From contig MKRV01000006.1 of NCBI GenBank assembly GCA_001897995.1, positions 1 to 38,979 on the forward strand: a DNA stretch of 38,979 nt, given 5' to 3'. The stretch is from Alphaproteobacteria bacterium 65-37 (lineage in GTDB: Bacteria > Pseudomonadota > Alphaproteobacteria > Reyranellales > Reyranellaceae). Positions 22,952 to 32,447 of the stretch are shown piece after piece. Numbering within the stretch: position 1 is the first letter of the stretch; each line of letters begins with the position of its first letter. Position numbers and translations under genes: made by a program. The notes under the pieces are model-generated. The model was given only the letters and a program-made list of their open reading frames with translations. It was not told the origin of the DNA and ran no database searches.

Positions 22952-24901
22952 ATGGCCGCCAACTCCGCCGTTCCGGTTCCCGCGTCGCATCTCGATGTCG
23001 CGCGCGACGCCGAGCCCGCGACGCGGGCGGCCAATGCCGCCATGGCAGCGCGCCTGCCGTTCGGCGATAAGGCGGATTTCGAGGCAGCGCAGCGTGGACT
23101 GATCGCGCCAGTGCCGGGCGGTGCGGTGCGTACCGCCGGCGGTACGGTGCTGTGGAACCTCGGCGAATACGCCTTCATCGACGGCGAGCTGGCGCCCGCC
23201 ACGGTCAATCCCAGCCTGTGGCGCATCGCCCGCCTCAACCTCGCCAATGGACTGTTCAAGGTCACGGAGCGCGTCTACCAGCTCCGTGGCTTCGACATCG
23301 CCAACATGACGGTGATCGAAGGGGCGAGCGGCCTGATCCTGATCGACCCGCTCACCACCGCCGAGGTGGCGAAGGCCGCTCTCGACCATTACGGGGCGCA
23401 CCGACCAAAGAAGCCGGTGGTGGCGGTGATCTACACCCACAGCCATATCGACCATTACGGCGGCGTGCGCGGCGTGGTCGACGAGGCCGACGTCAAGGCA
23501 GGCAAGGTCGAGGTGATCGCGCCGGCCGGCTTCATGGAGGCGGTGTCGGGCGAGAACGTGCTGGCCGGGCCGCCGATGATGCGCCGGGCGCAGTTCCAGT
23601 TCGGGTCGCTGCTGCCGCGGGGGCCGCGCGGCCAGGTCGATGCCGGCCTGGGAAAGGGCGTGGCGCGCGGCACGCCGGGGCTGATCGCGCCGACGCGGTC
23701 GATCGAAAAGCCGATCGAGGAACACCTGATCGACGGCGTGCGCATCGTCTTCCAGCTCGCGCCCGAGACCGAGGCGCCGGCCGAGATGCACATGTTCTAT
23801 CCCGAGTTCGGCGTGCTCAACATGGCCGAAAACGCCTGTCCGTTGCTGCACAACTTCATCCCGTTGCGCGGCTCGGTGGCGCGCGACCCCCGGATCTGGT
23901 CCAAGTATATCGGCGACGCCATCGCCCTCTATGCGCCGCACACGGAGGTCCTGATCGGCCAGCATCACTGGCCGACCTGGGGACGCGCCAAAGTGATCGA
24001 GTATCTGGAGGCGCAGCGCGATCTCTACAAGCACATCCACGACCAGACCTTGCGCTGGATGAACAAGGGCTGGCGGCCCGCCGAGATCGCCGAGCGCATC
24101 GACCTGCCGCCCGGCCTGGCAGAGCGCTGGTCGGTGCGGGGCTACTACGGCACGGTGAGCCACAACGTGAAGGCCGTCTATCAGCGCTATCTCAGCTGGT
24201 ACGACGGCAATCCCTGCAATCTCCATCCGCTGCCGCCGGCGCCGGCGGCGCGCAAATTCGTCGAATACATGGGCGGCGCGGCGGCGGTGATCGAGCGCGC
24301 CCGCGCCGATTTCGCCAAGGGCGAGTATCGCTGGGTGGCGCAGGTCCTGAAGGAAGTGGTCTATGCCGAGCCGGGCAATCTCGATGCGCGGGCGCTCTGT
24401 GCCGACGCGCTGGAGCAGATGGGCTATCAGGCGGAGTCGGCGACCTGGCGCAACGCCTTTCTCTATGGCGCACAGGAACTGCGCCATGGCGTCTTTCAGA
24501 TGTCGGCGCGCGCCGGCGCAGGCGCCGACACCCTGGCTGGCCTGTCGACCGACAATTTCTTCGACCTGATGGCGATCCGGCTCGATCCCGCCAAGGCGGC
24601 CGGCGAGGCGATGGTGATCAACTGGAACTTCACCGATCGCGACGAGCGACTGGTGCTCACCCTGAAGAATTGCACCTTGACGCATCGGCTGGGCGAGACC
24701 GCACCGGCGGCGGCCTCGGTCTCCCTGAAGCGCGCGACCTTGGACGAGATCATGCTGCGGCGAACCACCATCGCCGACGCGCTGGCGGCCGGAGCGGTGA
24801 AGATCGACGGCGACCTGTCGCGACTCTCCGCGCTGCTCGCGATGCTGGAGCCGTCGGCCGGCATGATGTTCGACGTCCTGACGCCAGGTGAAGGCAGGTG
24901 A
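22952..24901 (+). CDS. Alkyl/aryl-sulfatase (SdsA1-type, metallo-beta-lactamase fold)
   Basis: The protein has 649 residues, about the length of SdsA1-type sulfatases. The di-zinc site is YTHSHIDHYGG (His163, His165, Asp167, His168); further ligands are likely a Glu near 274-278 (ETEAPAEM), Glu293 (NMAENA) and His338 or His339 (GQHHW). A dimerisation domain follows (about 395-530, VEYMGGAAAVIERARADFAKGEYRWVAQVLKEV), then a C-terminal SCP2-like domain. It hydrolyses primary alkyl sulfates such as SDS to alcohol and sulfate. No signal peptide is visible, unlike the secreted Pseudomonas enzyme. It follows the ArsR-rhodanese gene by 105 bp on the same strand. Confidence 0.92.
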   Translation: MAANSAVPVPASHLDVARDAEPATRAANAAMAARLPFGDKADFEAAQRGLIAPVPGGAVRTAGGTVLWNLGEYAFIDGELAPATVNPSLWRIARLNLANGLFKVTERVYQLRGFDIANMTVIEGASGLILIDPLTTAEVAKAALDHYGAHRPKKPVVAVIYTHSHIDHYGGVRGVVDEADVKAGKVEVIAPAGFMEAVSGENVLAGPPMMRRAQFQFGSLLPRGPRGQVDAGLGKGVARGTPGLIAPTRSIEKPIEEHLIDGVRIVFQLAPETEAPAEMHMFYPEFGVLNMAENACPLLHNFIPLRGSVARDPRIWSKYIGDAIALYAPHTEVLIGQHHWPTWGRAKVIEYLEAQRDLYKHIHDQTLRWMNKGWRPAEIAERIDLPPGLAERWSVRGYYGTVSHNVKAVYQRYLSWYDGNPCNLHPLPPAPAARKFVEYMGGAAAVIERARADFAKGEYRWVAQVLKEVVYAEPGNLDARALCADALEQMGYQAESATWRNAFLYGAQELRHGVFQMSARAGAGADTLAGLSTDNFFDLMAIRLDPAKAAGEAMVINWNFTDRDERLVLTLKNCTLTHRLGETAPAAASVSLKRATLDEIMLRRTTIADALAAGAVKIDGDLSRLSALLAMLEPSAGMMFDVLTPGEGR

Positions 24902-24922
24902 TGGGCAAATGATGGACGGCGC

Positions 24923-24951
24923 TTGACATTATCCGTTGCGGACCTTGTGAT
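24923..24951 (+). promoter_or_regulatory. Candidate sigma-70 promoter of the ABC transporter operon
   Basis: A perfect TTGACA (24923-24928) and TGTGAT (24946-24951, 4 of 6 to TATAAT) are separated by 17 bp. They lie 45 bp upstream of the receptor ATG, within a 95-bp spacer after the sulfatase gene. Confidence 0.5.
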
Positions 24952-24996
24952 GCGCACAACGAATGCACGCTAAAGCGTGTCTTGGGAGGAACGGGA

Positions 24997-26307
24997 ATGT
25001 CCATCAAGATGGGACGGCGCCTGCTCGGCGCGACGTTGGCGGCTGCGGCTGCCTTCGGTCTGGCGACATCGGCCGTAGCACAGGAAAAGAAGCTCAAGCT
25101 CGGCGTGATCTACGATCTCACCGGGCCATTGGCTGGCGGCGGCTCGGAGCTGCAGTACACCGGCGCCAAGATCATGATCGACGACTTCATCAAGAAGGGC
25201 GGAGTCGAGGGCTATAAAATCGAGGCGATCTACGCCGACGCTCAGAGCAAGCCCGACGTAGCGATCAACGAGTCGGTGCGCCTGATCGAACAGGAGAAGG
25301 TCGACATCCTGCTCGGCTTCTTCTCCTCGGCGCAGTGCGTGCCGGTGGCGGCCCGGGTCGAGCAGCTCAAGAAGTTCATGTGGATCACCACCTGCATCTC
25401 CTCGGCGGTGCTGGAGAACAAGAACTACAAGTACATTTTTCGCCCTCAGGCCAGCGGCAACCAGTTCGGCCTGATGACCATGGACTTCATCGCCAACAAC
25501 GCCAAGTCGAAGTTCGGCAAGGAGCCGAAGGACTTGCGCGTGGCGATCATCCACGAGGACGGCGCCTACGGCGTCGACGTCTCCAAGGGCAACGAGGCCG
25601 GCGCCAAGAAGGCGGGCTTCAATGTCGTGTTGAAGGAAGGCTATGCCGCGACGGCGCCCGATCTCTCGGCGCTGGTCACCAAGCTGAAGCGCGCCCGGCC
25701 GGACGTGATCTTCCATACCGGCTACAACCCCGACATCACTCTGTTCGCCCGCCAGGCGCGCGAGCAGGGGCTGAAGTTCGGCGCCCTGGTCGGTCACGGT
25801 GCGGGCTACGGTGTCTATGAAAAGCTCAAGGAAGGCATGGGCGCCGATGCCAACCTTCTCTTCAACACCGATCCGATCTCGATCTGGCTGTCCAAGCCCG
25901 AAGGACTCGATCCCAAGCTGCCGCCGGTCATCAAGCAGGTCGGCGAGGAGTTCGACAAAGCCAAGCCCGGCATGGCGATCCGATCGGCCCATGCCGGCAT
26001 GGCGGCCAGCAACATCTACGTGCTGCTGACCGAAGTCGTGCCGCGCGCCATCAAGAAGTACGGTGGCGTCGATCCGGAGGCGCTGCGCAAGGCGGCTCTC
26101 GAGGTCGATCTGCCGGAAGGCGGCACCATGCTGGGCTTCGGCGTTAAGTTTCCGGCCGACGGCTCGATGGCCGGCCAGAACGAGCGCTCCTTCCCGGTGG
26201 TCATCCAGTATGTCGACGACAAGTCGTACGTGGTGTGGCCGAAGAGCCAGGCGCAGCGCGACGCCGTGCTGCCGCTGCCCAAGGGCACGACCTACAGCAA
26301 CCAGTAG
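24997..26307 (+). CDS. Branched-chain-type ABC transporter substrate-binding protein
   Basis: The protein has 436 residues from the ATG at 24997 (GGAGGA 8 bases upstream). A signal peptide spans about residues 1-29 (RRLLGATLAAAAAFGLATSAVAQ). The mature part is a type I periplasmic binding protein of the Peripla_BP_6 family: LKLGVIYDLTGPLAGGGSELQYTGAKIMIDDF, LLGFFSSAQCVPVAARVEQLKKFMWITTC, VAIIHEDGAYGVDVSKGNEAGAKKAGF. The ligand is not clear; this subgroup includes receptors for amino acids, amides and aromatic acids. It is the first gene of a five-gene transporter operon that ends with a GMC oxidoreductase. Confidence 0.93.
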   Translation: MSIKMGRRLLGATLAAAAAFGLATSAVAQEKKLKLGVIYDLTGPLAGGGSELQYTGAKIMIDDFIKKGGVEGYKIEAIYADAQSKPDVAINESVRLIEQEKVDILLGFFSSAQCVPVAARVEQLKKFMWITTCISSAVLENKNYKYIFRPQASGNQFGLMTMDFIANNAKSKFGKEPKDLRVAIIHEDGAYGVDVSKGNEAGAKKAGFNVVLKEGYAATAPDLSALVTKLKRARPDVIFHTGYNPDITLFARQAREQGLKFGALVGHGAGYGVYEKLKEGMGADANLLFNTDPISIWLSKPEGLDPKLPPVIKQVGEEFDKAKPGMAIRSAHAGMAASNIYVLLTEVVPRAIKKYGGVDPEALRKAALEVDLPEGGTMLGFGVKFPADGSMAGQNERSFPVVIQYVDDKSYVVWPKSQAQRDAVLPLPKGTTYSNQ

Positions 26308-26393
26308 GACCTGTCCGGAAGGGGACCGCCGCCGGTCTCAAGTGGTCTTCGGCGGTTCCATCGAACGTCGTCGCGTCAGCGAGGGTATCGACA

Positions 26394-27155
26394 GTGCTTG
26401 TGGTCAATGGGCTGGTGAAGCGCTTCGGCGGCTTCACCGCCGTCAACAACGTGTCGTTCAAGGTCGACAAGGGCGAGATTCTCGGCCTGATCGGTCCCAA
26501 CGGCTCGGGCAAGAGCACCATCTTCAACATGCTCTCGGGAACGTTTCCGCCCTCGGCGGGGTCGATATCCTTCGAGGGCCGCGAGCTTGCGGGACTGGCG
26601 CCGCATCGCATCATCAATGCCGGCGTCGGCCGCACCTTCCAGATTCCGCGGCCGTTCAAGCGGCTCACGATCTTCGAGAATGTGGCGCTGGCGGGCTTCT
26701 ACGGCCAGGGCAGCCACAGCAGCGCCAAGGCGCAGGAGGCGGCGGAGCGCGCGCTCGCGATGGTCGGGTTGCCCACCGATCGCACCGCGCCGGTCGACGG
26801 CCTGGGCGCGGCGGGCCTGAAGAAGCTCGAACTCGCCAAGGCGCTGGCCACAGCGCCGAAGCTGCTCCTGGCCGACGAGAGCCTGGGCGGGCTCGATGAG
26901 AGCGAGATGGATCAGGCGGCCGACATGCTACGCAAGATCCGCGACGAGCTCGGCATCACCATCATCTGGGTCGAGCACATCATGGGCGTGCTGATGCGCG
27001 TGGTCGATCGCGTCATGGTGCTCGATCATGGCGAGAAGATCGCCGAAGGCCTGCCGAGCAAGGTCGTGAGCGATCCCCGCGTGGTCGAGGTCTATCTCGG
27101 CACCGATGCCCATTCGACGCAGGCGGCCGCTGCGGCCGCCGAAGCGCGGCGCTGA
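26394..27155 (+). CDS. ABC transporter ATPase, LivG-type, with atypical signature motif
   Basis: The protein has 253 residues from a GTG at 26394 (GAGGG upstream). Walker A is GPNGSGKST, the Q loop lies in GRTFQIPRPFKRLT, and the H loop is WVEHIMGVLM. The ABC signature that usually reads LSGGQ or LSYGQ here reads LGAAGLKKLELAKAL. Walker B ends LLLADESLGGLDESEMD, with Ser where Pro is usual after DE. The catalytic Glu is present. Because the flanking helices are well preserved, this looks like a functional variant rather than decay. It should pair with the LivF-type ATPase 13 bp downstream to drive the two permeases. The frame upstream of 26394 overlaps the receptor gene and is not coding. Confidence 0.9.
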   Translation: MLVVNGLVKRFGGFTAVNNVSFKVDKGEILGLIGPNGSGKSTIFNMLSGTFPPSAGSISFEGRELAGLAPHRIINAGVGRTFQIPRPFKRLTIFENVALAGFYGQGSHSSAKAQEAAERALAMVGLPTDRTAPVDGLGAAGLKKLELAKALATAPKLLLADESLGGLDESEMDQAADMLRKIRDELGITIIWVEHIMGVLMRVVDRVMVLDHGEKIAEGLPSKVVSDPRVVEVYLGTDAHSTQAAAAAAEARR

Positions 27156-27168
27156 CGGGGGCGGGGAC

Positions 27169-27873
<705 letters not shown>

Positions 27874-27876
27874 CCC

Positions 27877-27944
27877 TGTCATCCCGAGCGCAGCGAGGGA
27901 CCTTTCGTTTGACTCAAAGGCCCCTCGCTACGCTCGGGGTGACA
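27877..27944. repeat. REP-like palindromic element, 29-bp arms
   Basis: The left arm (27877-27905, starting TGTCATCCCGAGCG) and right arm (27916-27944, ending GCTCGGGGTGACA) are reverse complements at 26 of 29 positions around a 10-base loop; one of the three differences is a G-U pair in RNA. It fills most of the 90 bp between livF-type and livH-type genes. Palindromes beginning TGTCATCCCGAGCG are scattered through many bacterial genomes. In the transcript it would form a strong stem-loop that could stabilise or attenuate the message. Confidence 0.8.
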
Positions 27945-27963
27945 TTCGGACTTAGGAAAGAAC

Positions 27964-28845
27964 ATGAGTTCCTTCTTCGAGATCTTCGACATCTACCTGC
28001 TCGAGGCGGTCCTGAACGGGATCCTGCTGGGCGGCCTGCTGGCGTTGCTGGCGCTCGGGCTCAACCTGATCTTCGGCGTCATCGACGTGACGTGGATCTG
28101 CTACGCCGAGCTGGTGATGATCGGCATGTACGGCATGTACTACCTCGTGCAGTACTACGGGCTGTCCTATTACGCCGCAGCACCGATTGCGATCCTGCTG
28201 GTGGCGGCGCTGGGGGCGCTGCTGCATTTGCTGGTGATCGCGCCCCTGCTGTCGGCGGCGCCGATCAATCAGCTCCTGGCGACCGGCGGCGTGCTGTTCG
28301 TCCTGCAGAGCTTCGCCACCGTGGCCTTCGGCATCGACTTCCGCAATCTCGGCATCCGGCTGCCGCTGCTCACCCTGGGCGACATGCATCTCAGCTATTC
28401 GCGGCTGCTCGCCTTCGCGGCGGCGCTGATCGGCATGGTCGTGGTCTATCTGTTCATGACGCGCACCTTCACCGGCACGGCGATCCGTGCCATCGCCCAG
28501 GACCGCCAGATCATGGCGCTGATGGGGGTCGACGCGAAGAAGATCTACGTCGTCACCTCGGCGCTGGGCGGTGCGCTGGCCGGGCTCGCGGCCTGCCTGC
28601 TGGTGCTCCAGTACGACGTCCATCCCTTCGTCGGCCTGTCTTTCGGGCCGATCACCTTCCTGATCTGCGTGCTGGGCGGACTGGGCAACTTCGTCGGCGG
28701 CTTTGTCGCCGCCTTTCTGTTCGCCGAGATCATCTCGCTCGGCGGCCTCTTCTCCGACCTTGAATGGGGCTATGTGCTGGCCTTTGCCTTCTTCATCGTG
28801 ATGATGTTCATCCGGCCGGCCGGCCTGCTGGCGAGGCGCTCGTGA
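27964..28845 (+). CDS. Branched-chain-type ABC transporter permease, LivH-type
   Basis: The protein has 293 residues with about eight membrane helices. The family start LNGILLGGLLALLALGLNLIFGVIDVTW, then FTGTAIRAIAQDRQIMALMGVD (the cytoplasmic coupling region), ALGGALAGLAACLL, and GLGNFVGGFVAAFLFAEII are as in LivH proteins. AGGAAAG lies before the ATG. The stop overlaps the GTG of the LivM-type gene by 4 bp (GTGA). It forms half of the translocation channel. Confidence 0.93.
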   Translation: MSSFFEIFDIYLLEAVLNGILLGGLLALLALGLNLIFGVIDVTWICYAELVMIGMYGMYYLVQYYGLSYYAAAPIAILLVAALGALLHLLVIAPLLSAAPINQLLATGGVLFVLQSFATVAFGIDFRNLGIRLPLLTLGDMHLSYSRLLAFAAALIGMVVVYLFMTRTFTGTAIRAIAQDRQIMALMGVDAKKIYVVTSALGGALAGLAACLLVLQYDVHPFVGLSFGPITFLICVLGGLGNFVGGFVAAFLFAEIISLGGLFSDLEWGYVLAFAFFIVMMFIRPAGLLARRS

Positions 28846-29819
28846 CCCTTCGTCCGACTTCCCTGAACCTGATCGCAGGCCTGGTCCTGATCGCGCTGCC
28901 GTTCGTCTATCGCGACCCTTACCATCTGCACATCCTGATCCTCATCCTGATCTGGTCCTTCGCCTACACCTCGTGGGCGGTGATGGGCCGGTTCGGCCTG
29001 GTGTCACTGGGGCACGGCGGCTTCATGGGCGTTGGCGCCTATGTGACGGTGCTGCTGTGGAACCATTTCGGCCTGTCGCCATGGCTCGGCATTCCGATCG
29101 CGCTGGCCTGCGCCGGCCTGCTGGCGCTGGTGGTGGCCTATCCGTGCTTCCGCTTCCGCATCACCGGGCATTACTTTGCACTGGTGACGCTGGCTCTTTC
29201 CGGCATTGTCCTCCAGGTCATCACCGCAACGCGAAACCATACCGGCGGCTCGCTCGGCATCACGCCGGAGCGGACCAAAGGGAGTCACATCTGGGCGTTA
29301 CAATTCGACGACAAGATCGTCTGGTACCTGATCGCGCTGGGCGTGTGGGCCGGTGGCCTGCTGATCTGGTCGTGGATCGACCGCAGCATGGGCCGCTATG
29401 CGATGGAGGCGATCTCCGAAGACGAGGACGCGGCAGCGGCGGCCGGCGTCAATGTCACTGCCCAGAAACTGCGCATCACGGTGATCAGCGCGCTGATGAC
29501 GGCAATGGCCGGGGCAATCTATGCCCAGTACCAGATGTTCATTTCGCCCGACACGGTGAGCGGCATCGGCATCTCGCTGCAGATGGTCTTTGCCGCGGTG
29601 GTCGGCGGCATCTACGTGGCGCTGGGGCCGACGGTGGGGGCGATCATCACCATCCTCCTCGCAGAGGTGCTGCGGATCGGCTTCGGAACCAAGGCGGTCG
29701 GCTGGGACAACCTCGTCTACGGCGTTCTGCTGGTCGTGTTCATCATCTTCCTTCCCAAGGGCATTCTTGGTAGCTTGCTGTCGAGTATCAGCACTCGCAG
29801 TAAGCGGCAGAATGGATGA
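28842..29819 (+). CDS. Branched-chain-type ABC transporter permease, LivM-type
   Basis: The protein has 325 residues from a GTG at 28842 that overlaps the LivH-type stop. It has eight or more membrane helices and the LivM hallmarks: GRFGLVSLGHGGFMGVGAYVTVLL, FRITGHYFALVTLALSGIV, MGRYAMEAISEDEDAAAAAGVNVTAQKL and a C-terminal IFLPKGILGSL. No ATPase domain is fused. It completes the channel. Its last 8 bp overlap the GMC oxidoreductase gene in another frame. Confidence 0.92.
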   Translation: MTLRPTSLNLIAGLVLIALPFVYRDPYHLHILILILIWSFAYTSWAVMGRFGLVSLGHGGFMGVGAYVTVLLWNHFGLSPWLGIPIALACAGLLALVVAYPCFRFRITGHYFALVTLALSGIVLQVITATRNHTGGSLGITPERTKGSHIWALQFDDKIVWYLIALGVWAGGLLIWSWIDRSMGRYAMEAISEDEDAAAAAGVNVTAQKLRITVISALMTAMAGAIYAQYQMFISPDTVSGIGISLQMVFAAVVGGIYVALGPTVGAIITILLAEVLRIGFGTKAVGWDNLVYGVLLVVFIIFLPKGILGSLLSSISTRSKRQNG

Positions 29820-31407
29820 ATTCGACTTTGTAGTCGTCGGGGCAGGCTCTGCGGGCGGTCCGGTCGTCGACCGCCTCACCGAAAGCGGTCGGTTTAGCGT
29901 TCTCCTGCTCGAAGCCGGACCCGACGATACAAGCCGCTGGATCTCGATGCCGCTTGGCTTCGCGAAGACCTTTCTCGATCCGTCGGTCAATTGGAAATAC
30001 ACGACAGCGCCCGAGGATCGGCTCGGTGGGCGTCGCATCTACTGGCCACGCGGCAAGGTGCTGGGCGGCAGCAGCGCCATCAATGGCATGGTCTATATCC
30101 GAGGCCTGCCCTCGGATTTCGACGGCTGGCGGCAGAGAGGCAACGAGGGCTGGTCGTTCGACGACTGCCTGCCGTATTTCAAGCGTCTCGAGCACTATCC
30201 CGACGGGGAGAGCGAGCTGCACGGCGGCAGCGGCCGGGTGAAGATCACGCAAGGCGAGTATCGTAACGAGCTCAGCGACAGTTTTCTCGCTGCCTGCGCC
30301 GAGGTCGGCCTGAACCAGACCGACGACTTCAACGGCATGAGCCAGGAGGGGGCGGGCTACTACCACGCCACCATCAGCGGTGGCCGGCGCAACTCGACCG
30401 GCCGCGCCTATATCGCCGCGGCGCGCAAGCGCAGCAACTGCCACGTCGTCACCGGTGCGATGGCCGAGCGCATCGTGGTCGAGAACGGCCGTGCGACGGG
30501 CGTCGCCTACCGTCGGGGCGGCGAGACCAGGACGGCGCGCGCACGGCGCGAGGTCGTGCTCTGTTCGGGGGCGATCGGTTCGCCGCAGCTCCTGCAGCTT
30601 TCGGGCATCGGGCCGGGGGCGCTCCTGAACCTGCATGGCATTCCCGTCGTTCGCGAGCTGCGCGGCGTCGGCGAGAACCTGCAGGACCATTGGGGCGTGC
30701 CGTCGACCTACCGGACGTGGTGGCGCCTCACCATCAACGACGACATCAACACGCTGCACCGCCGCGTGAGCGCCGCACTCGAATATGTGCTGCTGAAGAC
30801 CGGGCCGCTGACGGCCAGTCCAGCCTTTGCCGGGGCCTTCACGCGGCTGATGCCGCAATCGGCCGAAGCCGACACGCAGTTCCACTTCTTCCCCTGGTCG
30901 ACCGACCGCATCGACCGCGGCCCGCACGATTTTTCGGGGTTCACCATTCTCGCCAACCAGTCGCGGCCGGAGAGCCGCGGCCATATCCGCATCGTGTCGC
31001 CGAAGGCGGAGGATCATCCGGAGATCGTCGCCAACTACCTGTCGACGCTCGGCGACCAACAGGCCGTGGTCGCCGCGGTCAGGTTCGCGCGCGTCCTTGC
31101 CCGTACGCCGGCGTTGACGCGCATCATCACCGAGGAGTTGTTGCCCGGCACCGAGGTGTGGAACGACGCGGATTTCCTCGACTATGCCAAGCGTCAGGGC
31201 CAGTCGGCCTATCATCCGGTCGGCACCTGTCGCATGGGCCACGATCCGGACGCCGTGGTCGATCCCAGATTGAAGGTGCATGGGATCGAAGGGCTGCGCG
31301 TCGCGGACGGGTCGATCATGCCGACCCTGGTGTCGGGCAACACCAACGCCGCCTGCATGATGATCGGCGAGAAGGCGGCCGATCTGATCCTGGCCGACGC
31401 GCGGTAG
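29812..31407 (+). CDS. GMC-family FAD-dependent oxidoreductase
   Basis: The protein has 531 residues. The FAD-binding motif is VVVGAGSAGG (7-16) with Glu34 (LLLEAGP) for the ribose. GMC signature 1 is PRGKVLGGSSAINGMVYIRG and signature 2 is the GAIGSPQLLQLSGIG stretch. The C-terminal catalytic part is YHPVGTCRMG (catalytic His) and VSGNTNAACMMIGEKAADLI, with Asn as the second active-site residue. Such enzymes oxidise alcohols (choline, aliphatic or polyethylene-glycol alcohols). It starts 8 bp before the end of the LivM-type gene, so it is part of the transporter operon and may oxidise the imported compound. It converges with the adenylate cyclase gene, 2 bp between stops. Confidence 0.93.
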   Translation: MDEFDFVVVGAGSAGGPVVDRLTESGRFSVLLLEAGPDDTSRWISMPLGFAKTFLDPSVNWKYTTAPEDRLGGRRIYWPRGKVLGGSSAINGMVYIRGLPSDFDGWRQRGNEGWSFDDCLPYFKRLEHYPDGESELHGGSGRVKITQGEYRNELSDSFLAACAEVGLNQTDDFNGMSQEGAGYYHATISGGRRNSTGRAYIAAARKRSNCHVVTGAMAERIVVENGRATGVAYRRGGETRTARARREVVLCSGAIGSPQLLQLSGIGPGALLNLHGIPVVRELRGVGENLQDHWGVPSTYRTWWRLTINDDINTLHRRVSAALEYVLLKTGPLTASPAFAGAFTRLMPQSAEADTQFHFFPWSTDRIDRGPHDFSGFTILANQSRPESRGHIRIVSPKAEDHPEIVANYLSTLGDQQAVVAAVRFARVLARTPALTRIITEELLPGTEVWNDADFLDYAKRQGQSAYHPVGTCRMGHDPDAVVDPRLKVHGIEGLRVADGSIMPTLVSGNTNAACMMIGEKAADLILADAR

Positions 31408-31409
31408 TT

Positions 31410-32447
31410 TTAGTCGACGCGCGATAAGGCCGAGATGCCGAGCGGCGCAGTCCGGCCGCGAATGGTCAGGGTCGGCAGCGGCGTGGCCTTGAGCCCTGCC
31501 GGCAGCTTTACGATTTGCAGCAGATCCTGCGAGACGAGGATGTCGTGGCCCAGGCTCTTCGACGCTTCGAGCAGGCGGGCGGCGACGTTCAGCGTATCGC
31601 CGACATAGGCGATCTCGCGCCGCACGTCGCCGATCTCGCCGGCGACGATCTCGCCGCAATGAAGCGCGGCGCGGAACGTCGGCACGCCCCCATAGCGCTT
31701 GCGATAGTGCGCGGCATTGCCGGCGATCAGGTCGCGCGCCAGAAAGGGGCAGGCAAGGCACTCGCCGTCCGCCAGCGCCGTATCGATCGGCCAGGTCAGG
31801 ATCGCCTCGTCGCCGACGTATTTGTGGATTTCGGCCTCGCTCTCGAAAGCTGCCTCGGCGATGTCGCGAAAGAAGCTGTTGAGCAGCTCGTGGAAGCGGA
31901 TCGGGCCCAGTGATTCGGCGAGGCCCGTCGAGTCCCGCATGTCGATCAGCAGGAACGCCCGCCGCTCCTGCCGCGGGTGCACGTAGCGGCCGGTCAGGAT
32001 GTTCTTCAAGGTCGAGAAGCCGAGTAGGCCGCCCGTCTCGACGATCAGGTTGGCGAGCAACACCATGGCGACGCCGAAGGCGATCGAACCGCGAAAGGTC
32101 GCCGTGAGGGCGAAAGGATCCTCGTCCGGACCGTGGGTCAGCACGCGCATGGTCAACAGTCCGCCGACGATGACGATGACGTAGAACAGCGCCTTGATGG
32201 TGAAGAAGGCCGCCCATGGCAAGCGCCGCAGGCGGCGCAGCAGAGGGATACGGCGGCCGCGGATTTCGACGAATGTGATCGGCGTCGCGATCAGCAGCGA
32301 AGCGAGGATGCCGTGCGACGCTCCCCTGATCGCCGATTCGTCCTCTGCCCCGACGGCGTAGCCGAAATAGGCGCTGACGGCGGCGCTCGCGAGGCTGAAC
32401 CAGAGGAAGAACCGCCATTCGCGGCGGGCGCGCCGCGACAGGGTCAT
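31410..32447 (-). CDS. Membrane-anchored class III adenylate cyclase
   Basis: The protein has 345 residues. About four membrane helices occupy residues 12-140. The class III cyclase domain follows (about 160-335): metal-binding Asp169 (FLLIDMRDSTG) and Asp213 (KYVGDE), the adenine-selecting Lys209, and the transition-state Asn and Arg in VGDTLNVAARLLEA. All core residues for ATP cyclisation are present, so cAMP synthesis is likely. Its ATG overlaps the stop of the dehydratase gene by 4 bp (ATGA), making it the last gene of a three-gene chain. No HAMP domain is clear. Confidence 0.9.
   Translation of the reverse strand: MTLSRRARREWRFFLWFSLASAAVSAYFGYAVGAEDESAIRGASHGILASLLIATPITFVEIRGRRIPLLRRLRRLPWAAFFTIKALFYVIVIVGGLLTMRVLTHGPDEDPFALTATFRGSIAFGVAMVLLANLIVETGGLLGFSTLKNILTGRYVHPRQERRAFLLIDMRDSTGLAESLGPIRFHELLNSFFRDIAEAAFESEAEIHKYVGDEAILTWPIDTALADGECLACPFLARDLIAGNAAHYRKRYGGVPTFRAALHCGEIVAGEIGDVRREIAYVGDTLNVAARLLEASKSLGHDILVSQDLLQIVKLPAGLKATPLPTLTIRGRTAPLGISALSRVD

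Noticed and set aside
22904..24685. Minus-strand open frame of 593 codons opposite the alkylsulfatase
   Set aside because: The plus strand has clear sulfatase motifs; the antisense product is low in hydrophobic pattern and matches nothing.
23152..24891. Second plus-strand frame of 579 codons inside the alkylsulfatase
   Set aside because: It is Arg/Gly/Ala-rich out-of-frame translation with no start signal; the sulfatase frame explains the region.
29788..32418. Minus-strand open frame of 876 codons
   Set aside because: It runs antisense through the GMC oxidoreductase and out of frame through the adenylate cyclase. The translation is Arg/His/Asp-rich without motifs; such frames arise in GC-rich DNA opposite real genes.
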